A stretch of DNA of 64,000 nucleotides, from assembly GCA_964482235.1 (NCBI GenBank), contig CAYZWU010000004.1, positions 124,001 to 188,000 on the forward strand, given 5' to 3'. The first letter of the stretch is position 1. The number at the start of each line of letters is the position of its first letter. A program made the translations under genes and the position numbers. The notes below the pieces were generated by a model, which did not search any database, was not told where the DNA came from, and saw only the letters and a program-made list of their open reading frames with translations. This DNA is from CAYZWU01 sp964482235. GTDB taxonomy: Bacteria; Planctomycetota; B15-G4; CAYZWU01. Shown here in pieces: positions 42,867 to 49,925 of this stretch.

Positions 42867-44602
42867 CACGGAAGATCGATCCGATCCTGGTCTCCGTCTT
42901 TCAGAGAGCGTTCAAGTCGATCACCGACGAGATGAGCATCTCCCTGACCCAGACGACGCGCTCCCCCATCCTCTGCGAGGCCAAGGACTTCGTCACCGGC
43001 CTCTACGACGCGCAGGGCCGGATGCTGGAGCAGACGGAGAACCTGCCGATCCTCTCCTTCTCCCTGGCTCCGGTCTGCAAGTACATCATCGACTTCTTCG
43101 AGGGCGACATCCGGCCGGGCGACGTGATCTTCCATAACGACGTCTTCAGCATGGGCAACCAGAACAACGACGTGGCTGTCTACAAGCCGATCTTCCTGGA
43201 CGGCGAGCTTGTGGCCTGGAGCGCCTGCAAGGGTCATCAGGCCGACATCGGCGGCGCCGTGGCGGGCGGCTACAACCCGAACGCCACCGAGGTGTGGCAG
43301 GAGGCGCTCCGCATCCCCCCGGTGAAGGTCATCGAGGAGGGCAGGCTGCGCAAGGATGTCTGGAACCTGATCTTCGCCAACATCCGCTTCAAGATCGTGG
43401 AAGAGGACATGCGCGCCCTGACCGGCGCCTGCGTGGTGGGCGAGAGGCGCATGCTCTCCCTTGTGGAGAAGTACGGTATTCCCGTCTACGAGGCACACAA
43501 GCAGCACCTCTTCGAATCGACGAAGCGAATGATGGAGGCGGAGATCCGCACCATTCCGGAAGGCCGGTACAAGGGCGAAAGCACCGTCTACTTCGACGGC
43601 AAGACACCGGGATCGCGCTACACGATTCGGGTCACCATCACGGTGAAGGACGGCCGCATCGTCTTCGACTACTCGGAGACCGACGCCCAGACCGACGGCT
43701 TCGTGAACGGCACCTACACGTCGAGCGCCTCGGCCACGACGCTCACTTTCCTCCAGATGGTGAACCCCGACATGCCGCACAACGAGGGCATGATCGAGCC
43801 TCTCGACATCATCATCCCCGAGGGGACGATCCTCAACGCGGCCTTTCCCGCCGCCACGACCTTCGGCAACCACCTCTGCCCGCCGAACGCCGATGCCATC
43901 ATCCGCGCGCTCGCCCCCGTGATCCCCGGCCGGGTCACGGCAGGCTGGAACCAGCTCCTCTGCTCCCTCACCACGGGGCACGATCCCCGCAAGGACGACA
44001 AGTACGTGGACATCTGCTTCATGGGATTGAAGGGCGGTTCCGGCGCGATGAAGGAGGTGGACGGCTACGACCACATCGGCATGATCGACGCGTCGGGCGG
44101 CGTGCTCGACCAGGACTACGAGATGTTCGAGCAGCAGACCCCCCACCTCCTCCTGGAGCACGAGCTCCTCGTCGACTCGGCCGGCGCCGGAGCGCGGCGC
44201 GGCGGACTGGGAGTGCGGACCCGCTTCCGCATCGGGGGAGAGAAGACGCAGCTCGTCACCTTTGGCGACGGCGACGTCGAACCGGCGTTCGGCCTGGCTG
44301 GAGGGAAGGACGGCACGTTGAACTTCATCGAGATCCGGTACCCTGACGGTGAAGCTTACCGGGCCACGAGCAAGGACCTTGTCGCAGGGATCCCCGAGGG
44401 AACGGAATACGTGCAGGAGGCGGGCGGCGGCGGCGGCTATGGCGATCCCTTCGATCGACCGGCGGAAAAGGTGGCGCACGACGTGCGCTGCGGCACCCTC
44501 TCTCCCAGGAGCGCGCGCACTCTCTACGGCGTGGCTGTCGATCCCGAGACCCTCGCCCCGGACCTGGAAGAGACGGAGCGCTTGAGAAGCCGCTCTGAAT
44601 GA
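42863..44602 (+). CDS. Hydantoinase B-type subunit (possible ketone carboxylase subunit)
   Basis: A 579-residue HyuB-family protein, partner of the preceding HyuA. Family blocks visible: GDVIFHNDVFSMGNQNNDVAV, WSACKGHQADIGGAVAGGYNP, WQEALRIPPVKVIEEG, and the C-terminal GGGGGYGDPFDRP. Together the two subunits would form the core of a heteromeric ATP-dependent carboxylase or hydantoinase. Acetone and acetophenone carboxylases need additional small subunits, which are not found here, so the complex may be of the simpler two-subunit kind. Confidence 0.87.
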   Translation: MTRKIDPILVSVFQRAFKSITDEMSISLTQTTRSPILCEAKDFVTGLYDAQGRMLEQTENLPILSFSLAPVCKYIIDFFEGDIRPGDVIFHNDVFSMGNQNNDVAVYKPIFLDGELVAWSACKGHQADIGGAVAGGYNPNATEVWQEALRIPPVKVIEEGRLRKDVWNLIFANIRFKIVEEDMRALTGACVVGERRMLSLVEKYGIPVYEAHKQHLFESTKRMMEAEIRTIPEGRYKGESTVYFDGKTPGSRYTIRVTITVKDGRIVFDYSETDAQTDGFVNGTYTSSASATTLTFLQMVNPDMPHNEGMIEPLDIIIPEGTILNAAFPAATTFGNHLCPPNADAIIRALAPVIPGRVTAGWNQLLCSLTTGHDPRKDDKYVDICFMGLKGGSGAMKEVDGYDHIGMIDASGGVLDQDYEMFEQQTPHLLLEHELLVDSAGAGARRGGLGVRTRFRIGGEKTQLVTFGDGDVEPAFGLAGGKDGTLNFIEIRYPDGEAYRATSKDLVAGIPEGTEYVQEAGGGGGYGDPFDRPAEKVAHDVRCGTLSPRSARTLYGVAVDPETLAPDLEETERLRSRSE

Positions 44603-44653
44603 TTGCCGTCGGTTTCATTCTTGTTCGAGGCGGAACCTCCTGGAGGCAGTGAG

Positions 44654-45778
44654 ATGGACTTCGATTTGACCGAGGAGCAGCAGGCGATTCGCGACACCTT
44701 CCGCCGTTTCGCCAGGGAGAAGCTGAAGCCCGCCGCCGAGGCGATCGACGAGAAGGGCGAGTTTCCGCGCGACATGTTCCGCGCCGCCGGCGAGCTCGGC
44801 TTCTTCGGCATGCGCTACACCGCCGAGGCGGGCGGCGCGGGCGCCGACGTGGTCTCCTACTGCCTCGCCGCCGAGGAGCTCGCCTACGGCTCACTCTCCG
44901 TGGCGGCCGCCTGCGCGATGCAGTCCCTCATGGGAACCTGGTTTCTCCATCGCTTCGGCTCGGACGATCAGAAGAAGGAGCTCTTCGAGCCGGCCCTCAG
45001 GGGCGAGAAGATCGGCACGATCTGCATCACCGAACCCGACGCGGGAAGCGACCTGTCGAACATCTCTTCCACGGCCCGGCGCGACGGCGACGGCTTCGTG
45101 CTGAACGGCCGCAAGACCTGGATCACCCAGGCTCCCGTGGCCGACTTCTTCACCGTCTTCGCCAACCTCGACGACAAGCTGAACATCTTCCTCGTGCGGA
45201 AGGGCGATCCCGGTCTCGTCGTGGGCCGGAACATCGCCAAGATGGGCGTGAAAGCATCGGTCACCGCGGAGGTGATCTTCGACGACTGCCGTCTTCCGGT
45301 TGACGCCCTGCTGGGCGAGCCGGGCAAGGGAGCCGGCTACCTGCGGGAGATCCTCGACGAGATCCGCGTGATGACGGGCGCCCTGGCCGTGGGCACGGCC
45401 CGAGCCGCGCTGGAGGACAGCCTCGCCTACGCGCAGGAGAGGGTCCAGTTCGGCAAGCCGATCTCGAAGTTCCAGGCGATCAAGATCCATCTCGCCGAGA
45501 TGGATACGAGCATCGAGGTGGCCAGGAGCTACGTTCTCTACGCGGCCTGGCGCAGCGACCGCGGCCTCGAAAACACGAAGGAGGCGGCCATGGCCAAGCT
45601 CTTCGCCTCCGAGGCGGCCCTCGAGGTCTGCGACAAGGCGGCCCGCGTCCTGGCCTCCTACGGCTACGCCATGGAGTATCCGATTCAACGTTACCTCAGG
45701 GATATCCGATTCACCCTGATCGGCGGTGGGACGTCCGAGATCCTGAAGCTGATCATTGCCAAGGAGATTGGAACATGA
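44654..45778 (+). CDS. Acyl-CoA dehydrogenase lacking the canonical catalytic glutamate
   Basis: A 374-residue flavoprotein with normal acyl-CoA dehydrogenase landmarks: ITEPDAGSDLSN, WITQAPVAD, and YAQERVQFGKPI. The start is the ATG at 44654 (MDFDLTEEQQ) after GGAGGCAG. The usual catalytic base lies in a C-terminal YEGTxxI motif; here it reads IGGGTSEI, with Gly instead of Glu, as in isovaleryl-CoA dehydrogenase. At the alternative position used by that enzyme I see Ile, with a Glu one residue earlier (LDEIRV). The substrate is unknown, and a branched or alicyclic acyl-CoA is plausible. The stop overlaps the B12-protein start by four bases. Confidence 0.88.
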   Translation: MDFDLTEEQQAIRDTFRRFAREKLKPAAEAIDEKGEFPRDMFRAAGELGFFGMRYTAEAGGAGADVVSYCLAAEELAYGSLSVAAACAMQSLMGTWFLHRFGSDDQKKELFEPALRGEKIGTICITEPDAGSDLSNISSTARRDGDGFVLNGRKTWITQAPVADFFTVFANLDDKLNIFLVRKGDPGLVVGRNIAKMGVKASVTAEVIFDDCRLPVDALLGEPGKGAGYLREILDEIRVMTGALAVGTARAALEDSLAYAQERVQFGKPISKFQAIKIHLAEMDTSIEVARSYVLYAAWRSDRGLENTKEAAMAKLFASEAALEVCDKAARVLASYGYAMEYPIQRYLRDIRFTLIGGGTSEILKLIIAKEIGT

Positions 45779-46173
45779 GCCGGGCAGAGCCGATTCGCGT
45801 CCTGATCGGAAAGCCGGGACTGGACGGGCACGACCAGGGGGCCAAGGTGGTGGTACGGGCGCTCATGGAAGCCGGCTTCGAGGTGATCTACACGGGGCTC
45901 AGGCAGTCGGTGGACACCATCGTGGGCGCGGCGCGCGACGAGGACGTCGACGTGATCGGCCTCTCGATTCTCAGCGGCGCGCACCTCCCGGTCTGCGAGA
46001 AGATGCGCCCTCTGCTCGAGGAGGCGGGCCTCGACGACAGGCTCTGGATCGTGGGCGGCAACATCCCGCTGCCGGACAGGGACCGGCTCTGCGGCCTGGG
46101 AGTGGACGCCGTCTTCCCCACGGGCAGCCGACTCGACGAGATCGCCGCCTTCATCATGGAGAAATGCCGATGA
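45775..46173 (+). CDS. B12-binding small subunit of acyl-CoA mutase
   Basis: A 132-residue cobalamin-binding domain protein of the methylmalonyl-CoA-mutase C-terminal type. The base-off B12 motif DxHxxG is in GLDGHDQGAKV, followed by the SxL element in LSILSGAH and GG in IVGGNIP. It is translationally coupled to both neighbours (four-base overlaps). Rearrangement of the carbon skeleton needs this subunit plus the catalytic subunit encoded next. Confidence 0.93.
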   Translation: MSRAEPIRVLIGKPGLDGHDQGAKVVVRALMEAGFEVIYTGLRQSVDTIVGAARDEDVDVIGLSILSGAHLPVCEKMRPLLEEAGLDDRLWIVGGNIPLPDRDRLCGLGVDAVFPTGSRLDEIAAFIMEKCR

Positions 46174-47768
46174 CCGACAAGGAGAAGATCGTTCTGGAAT
46201 CCGGCATCGCGGTGAAGCCGGTCTACACTCGGGACGACGTGGATCGAACGGGCGGGAGCTCGCAGATCGGGCTTCCGGGCGAACATCCGTTCACGCGGGG
46301 AATCCATCCCCTGATGTATTGCAAGCGCCCCTTCACCATGCGGCAGTACTCGGGCTTCGGCACGGCGGCGGAGACGAACGAGCGATTCAAGTACCTGATC
46401 AGCCACGGCCAGACCGGCCTGAACGTGGCCTTCGACCTGCCAACGCAGATCGGTCTCGATTCCGACGATCCCGAGGCCGAGGGGGAAGTGGGCCGCGTGG
46501 GCATGGCCGTGGACACCCTGGCCGACGTGGAGGAGGCCTTCGACGGGATCGATCTGGACAAGATCTCCGTTTCCCTCACGATCAACGGCGCGGCGGCGAT
46601 CCTGATGGCCATGTACTTCGCCATGGCAAAGAAGCGGGGATACGATCTGGCCACCCTCAGGGGAACGGCGCAGAACGACATCCTCAAGGAGTACATCGGC
46701 CGGGGAACTTGGGTCTTTCCCGTCGAACCGTCGATCCGGCTGATCGGAGACACGGTCCTCTTCTGCTCCGAGCGCGTTCCCAAGTACTTCCCCGTGAGCG
46801 TCTGCGGCTATCACATCCGGGAGTCGGGCGCCAATCCGGTCCAGGAAATGGCCTACGGCTTCTGCATCGCCAAGGCCTACATCGATCACGTCCTCGCCCG
46901 CGGCCTCGCGATCGACGACTTCGCGCCGCGGCTTTCCTTCAACTTCGACATCCACGGCAAGCTCTTCGAGCAGGTGGCGAAGTTCCGCGCAGGCCGGCGG
47001 CTCTGGGCCTCCATCGTCAAGGAGGAGTACGGGGCAAAGGATCCGCGCTCCTGCATGCTCAAGATGATCGCCGGCGGCGGCGGCGGCGGGCTCACGATCG
47101 AGCAGCCGGAGAACAACATCGTCCGCGGCGCCTTCTACGCACTGGCCAGCGCGCTGGCGGGAACGCAGACCATGGCGCTCTGCTCCTTCGACGAGGCCTA
47201 CACGATCCCCACCGAGAAGGCGGCGCTTCTCTCGCTTCGCACCATGCAGCTCCTGGTCGAGGAGGTCGGCCTGGCGGACACCGTCGATCCGCTGGCCGGA
47301 TCGTACTTCGTGGAAACGCTCACCAACGAGATGGAGGAACGGATCCGGGAGACGATGCGCAGCGTGGAAACAGGCGGGGGCATCGTCCGCGCCGTGGCCG
47401 AAGGCCGTGTGCAGGCCGAGGTGTCGCGCCAGGCTTTCGAGCACGAGAAGGCGCTGCAATCCGGCGCGTTCCGCAAGGTGGGAGTCAACTGCTACTCCAT
47501 GGAGGAGGAGGAGCGGGACGTGGACCTTCACCCCTACAGGACCGACGAGGCGGAGCGGCAGATGAGGCGCCTGGGCGACGTCCGCTCGCAGCGGGACGAT
47601 GCCGCCGTAGCCGCTTCCCTGGCCAGGGTGAAGGACACGGCTGCCGACGAGAACGCCAACCTCATGCCGGCCATCATGGAGGCGGTCTGCGCCTATGCCA
47701 CGGTGGGCGAGATCACCGCCGCCCTGAAGGAGGTCTTCGGCACCTACAACGAGCCGATCCGGTTCTGA
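46170..47768 (+). CDS. Methylmalonyl-CoA mutase family catalytic subunit
   Basis: A 532-residue TIM-barrel mutase subunit. Landmarks: FTRGIHPLMY, TMRQYSGFGTAAETN, GLNVAFDLPTQ, QNDILKEYIGRGTWVFP, SVCGYHIRESGA and GGGGGGLTIEQPENNI. The Tyr in RQYSGF and the Arg in IGRGT occupy the positions that bind the acyl carboxylate in methylmalonyl-CoA mutase; isobutyryl-CoA mutases have Phe and Gln there. A dicarboxylyl-CoA substrate is therefore likely. The start ATG at 46170 overlaps the stop of the B12 subunit. No MeaB-type G-protein chaperone is adjacent. Its place in the bamA operon suggests a role beyond propionate metabolism. Confidence 0.9.
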   Translation: MTDKEKIVLESGIAVKPVYTRDDVDRTGGSSQIGLPGEHPFTRGIHPLMYCKRPFTMRQYSGFGTAAETNERFKYLISHGQTGLNVAFDLPTQIGLDSDDPEAEGEVGRVGMAVDTLADVEEAFDGIDLDKISVSLTINGAAAILMAMYFAMAKKRGYDLATLRGTAQNDILKEYIGRGTWVFPVEPSIRLIGDTVLFCSERVPKYFPVSVCGYHIRESGANPVQEMAYGFCIAKAYIDHVLARGLAIDDFAPRLSFNFDIHGKLFEQVAKFRAGRRLWASIVKEEYGAKDPRSCMLKMIAGGGGGGLTIEQPENNIVRGAFYALASALAGTQTMALCSFDEAYTIPTEKAALLSLRTMQLLVEEVGLADTVDPLAGSYFVETLTNEMEERIRETMRSVETGGGIVRAVAEGRVQAEVSRQAFEHEKALQSGAFRKVGVNCYSMEEEERDVDLHPYRTDEAERQMRRLGDVRSQRDDAAVAASLARVKDTAADENANLMPAIMEAVCAYATVGEITAALKEVFGTYNEPIRF

Positions 47769-47813
47769 TCGTTCCCGGAATGCGGAACAGATTCGCGGCG
47801 TGAACCTCGCTCC

Positions 47814-48755
47814 TTACGATCTCTTCGTCTCGCCCCCCACTGCGCCCAGCGCGCAGGCCATCGATCCCGCCACCACGAGAACGGCACCGGCCACGGCCAG
47901 GGCGTTCAGGCTCTCGGTATCGAGGAGATGGGGAAAGAGCGCTGCCCCCGCCTCCACGGCGACGAGGGTGAGAAGCGGCGTGACGGCCAGCACGGCGCCC
48001 GTTCTGGATGCGGCCCAGTGGTCGAGGGACTCGGCAAAGCAGCCGTAGGCCAGCAAGGTGTTGAGAGCGCAGAAAACCAGGAGCCATGTCTCGAGCCCGT
48101 CCATCTCGAGAAGCTGCCGCGGCTCGGACAGGGGAAGAAAAAGGAAGCTCCCCAGGATATAGAGGAAGAGCAGAACCGTTCCCGAGCTCATCGTCCGCAG
48201 CAGCTGCTTCTGCGCCATGCCGTAGGCGGCCCAGGACAGAGCCGCCACGACGATCAGGCAGACGCCGGCCAGGTAGCCCTCGAGGTCATCCAGCAGGTCG
48301 CGGAACCGCTGGTTGAAGAAGAGGAGCAGCCCCACCAGGAGTATGAGGAGCCCTGTTGCCTGAACGGGGGTGAACCTTTCCCTGAAGATCATCACGCCGC
48401 CCAGCATCAGGAAGACCGGCGCCAGCTGGATCACCACCTGAGCCGTGCCCGGTGAGAGAAGATCGAGCCCGGCCAGATAGATCGCATAGTTCCCGCAGAG
48501 AAAGAGAGCTGCCAGAAAAAGCAGCGCGATCGTGCCGGCCGAAGGGCGCCGGAGCGCCCGGAATCCCCTGCGCCGCACCTCGAAGATCCCGAGCAGAACG
48601 GCTGCCGCGACGAAGCGGAACCAGGTGATCGTGTAGAGATCCAGCGAGTCCAGGAGGATCTTGAGAGGAAGGGGCAGGACACCCCAGAGCAGAACGGTGA
48701 GAACCGAAAGAGCCAGTCCGAGGCGCCAGCGGCCTGTGGTCGTGTGTCTTTCCAT
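47814..48755 (-). CDS. EamA/DMT-superfamily transporter
   Basis: A 313-residue membrane protein with ten hydrophobic segments in two EamA repeats (repeat 1 around WGVLPLPLKILLDSLDLYTITWFRF, shown only in part here as LDLYTITWFRF; repeat 2 begins near AYGMAQKQLLR). Members export or exchange small metabolites such as amino acids. It starts one base after the stop of the upstream PqqB-like gene, so the two are co-translated. Confidence 0.88.
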   Translation of the reverse strand: MERHTTTGRWRLGLALSVLTVLLWGVLPLPLKILLDSLDLYTITWFRFVAAAVLLGIFEVRRRGFRALRRPSAGTIALLFLAALFLCGNYAIYLAGLDLLSPGTAQVVIQLAPVFLMLGGVMIFRERFTPVQATGLLILLVGLLLFFNQRFRDLLDDLEGYLAGVCLIVVAALSWAAYGMAQKQLLRTMSSGTVLLFLYILGSFLFLPLSEPRQLLEMDGLETWLLVFCALNTLLAYGCFAESLDHWAASRTGAVLAVTPLLTLVAVEAGAALFPHLLDTESLNALAVAGAVLVVAGSMACALGAVGGETKRS

Positions 48756-48756
48756 G

Positions 48757-49716
48757 TCAGAGGGAGATCCGCTCCAGCTCCTCGGCCACGTGAAAGCCCT
48801 TCTCCTCGATCGATTGCCGCGCCTCGCTATCCTCGCTGAGCGCAGGGTTCGTGTGGTTCAGGTGGAGGAACCGCACCTTGCCGCGCTCCGAGGCCGGCAG
48901 CGGCTCGAACCGCCTCATGCTGGATTCGATTTTCGGATGGGGAAAGGAGGACATGTCGCGGCCCGGCATCTCCCTGTTCGAGAAGAAGGTCCCGTCCAGG
49001 TAGGCCGCGTCGACGTCGGCGATCTTCTCCTCGATGCGCGTTCCCATCGCGTCGAGATCCTCCCACTTGTCGATGTCGGGGATGAAGAGGACGGAGCGGT
49101 TGGGGCCGTCGATCCGGAATCCGACGACCTCGGAGTACTCCTGCCTGTGCGGCACGAGGAAGGGGGTGATTGAGAGACGGTCGTTGAGCTGCACCGCTGT
49201 ATCGTGGGCCAGCGGCTCGATGACGATGTTCCTGTAGGCGACGAGCTGGCTCCACGGACCGTTGTCCCGCAGGAAGGCGGCCATGCGCGGCATGGCGAAG
49301 ACGGGAACGCCCTTCGTGCCCATCGACTCGAGTCCGAGAAACATCAATCCCGTGTAATGGCCCATGTGGGCATGTGTGAGGAGGATCCCGTCGATCCCCG
49401 GCTTCGCCGGCACGGGGTAGTGCCTGTCGAGAAGGTGGAGCTGCTCCCTGAAATCGGGCGTGGCATCGAGAATCCAGCGCTGCGACGTGGCGGGGTCGAC
49501 AATCGCCAGCGACGTGACCAGGCGCTTCTTCGATCGATCGATCCACCTCTCCGTATCGCGGTCCCCCGCCTGGGGCACGCCGCCGTCCTGGGCGATGCCG
49601 AGCACCACGACGCAGGGCTCCGTGAGGGAACGGGATTCGCCCGAGCCGGTGGAGAGGCAGCCTGCGGTCAGGCCGGACAGGCAGAGGAGGAGAAACGTCA
49701 TTTTCAACAACAACAT
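48757..49716 (-). CDS. PqqB-like metallo-beta-lactamase-fold lipoprotein
   Basis: From the ATG at 49716 the product is 319 residues and starts with a lipoprotein signal (MLLLKMTFLLLCLSGLTAGC). The mature part has the PqqB-like opening LGIAQDGGVPQAG and the metal-binding motif LTHAHMGHYTGL (HxHxGH), then DATPDFREQL and IPDIDKWED. PqqB itself is a cytoplasmic hydroxylase in PQQ synthesis; this exported version with no pqq genes nearby probably has another substrate. A longer in-frame ORF begins at 49866 but lacks a signal peptide and ribosome site. It forms an operon with the DMT transporter. Confidence 0.8.
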   Translation of the reverse strand: MLLLKMTFLLLCLSGLTAGCLSTGSGESRSLTEPCVVVLGIAQDGGVPQAGDRDTERWIDRSKKRLVTSLAIVDPATSQRWILDATPDFREQLHLLDRHYPVPAKPGIDGILLTHAHMGHYTGLMFLGLESMGTKGVPVFAMPRMAAFLRDNGPWSQLVAYRNIVIEPLAHDTAVQLNDRLSITPFLVPHRQEYSEVVGFRIDGPNRSVLFIPDIDKWEDLDAMGTRIEEKIADVDAAYLDGTFFSNREMPGRDMSSFPHPKIESSMRRFEPLPASERGKVRFLHLNHTNPALSEDSEARQSIEEKGFHVAEELERISL

Positions 49717-49854
49717 CGGCAGACACCTCGACGATCGAATACGAGGAGAGAAATACTCGTTCCGCTCCTTATGCAGTCTGTGAAACAACCCAACCACTCT
49801 AGCTTCCGCGATTCCGCCTGTCATGCTCCATCCCCTTTCGGTGATGAGAAAAAA

Positions 49855-49879
49855 AACCGCCGGCACGCGGCCGACGGTT
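49855..49879 (-). terminator. Intrinsic terminator of the subtilase gene
   Basis: A 10-bp stem with one mismatch (49855-49864 / 49870-49879) is followed, on the minus strand, by a T-run (A-run at 49849-49856). It ends the protease transcript ahead of the PqqB-like gene. Confidence 0.8.
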
Positions 49880-49925
49880 CTTTATCTCTGTCTGCCGGAA
49901 ATCCACCCGGCAATCGAAACGGCTT

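Noticed and set aside
49716..49866. An N-terminal extension of the PqqB-like protein starting at 49866
   Set aside because: The extension contains the terminator hairpin of the upstream gene and lacks a ribosome site, whereas the ATG at 49716 begins a perfect lipoprotein signal.
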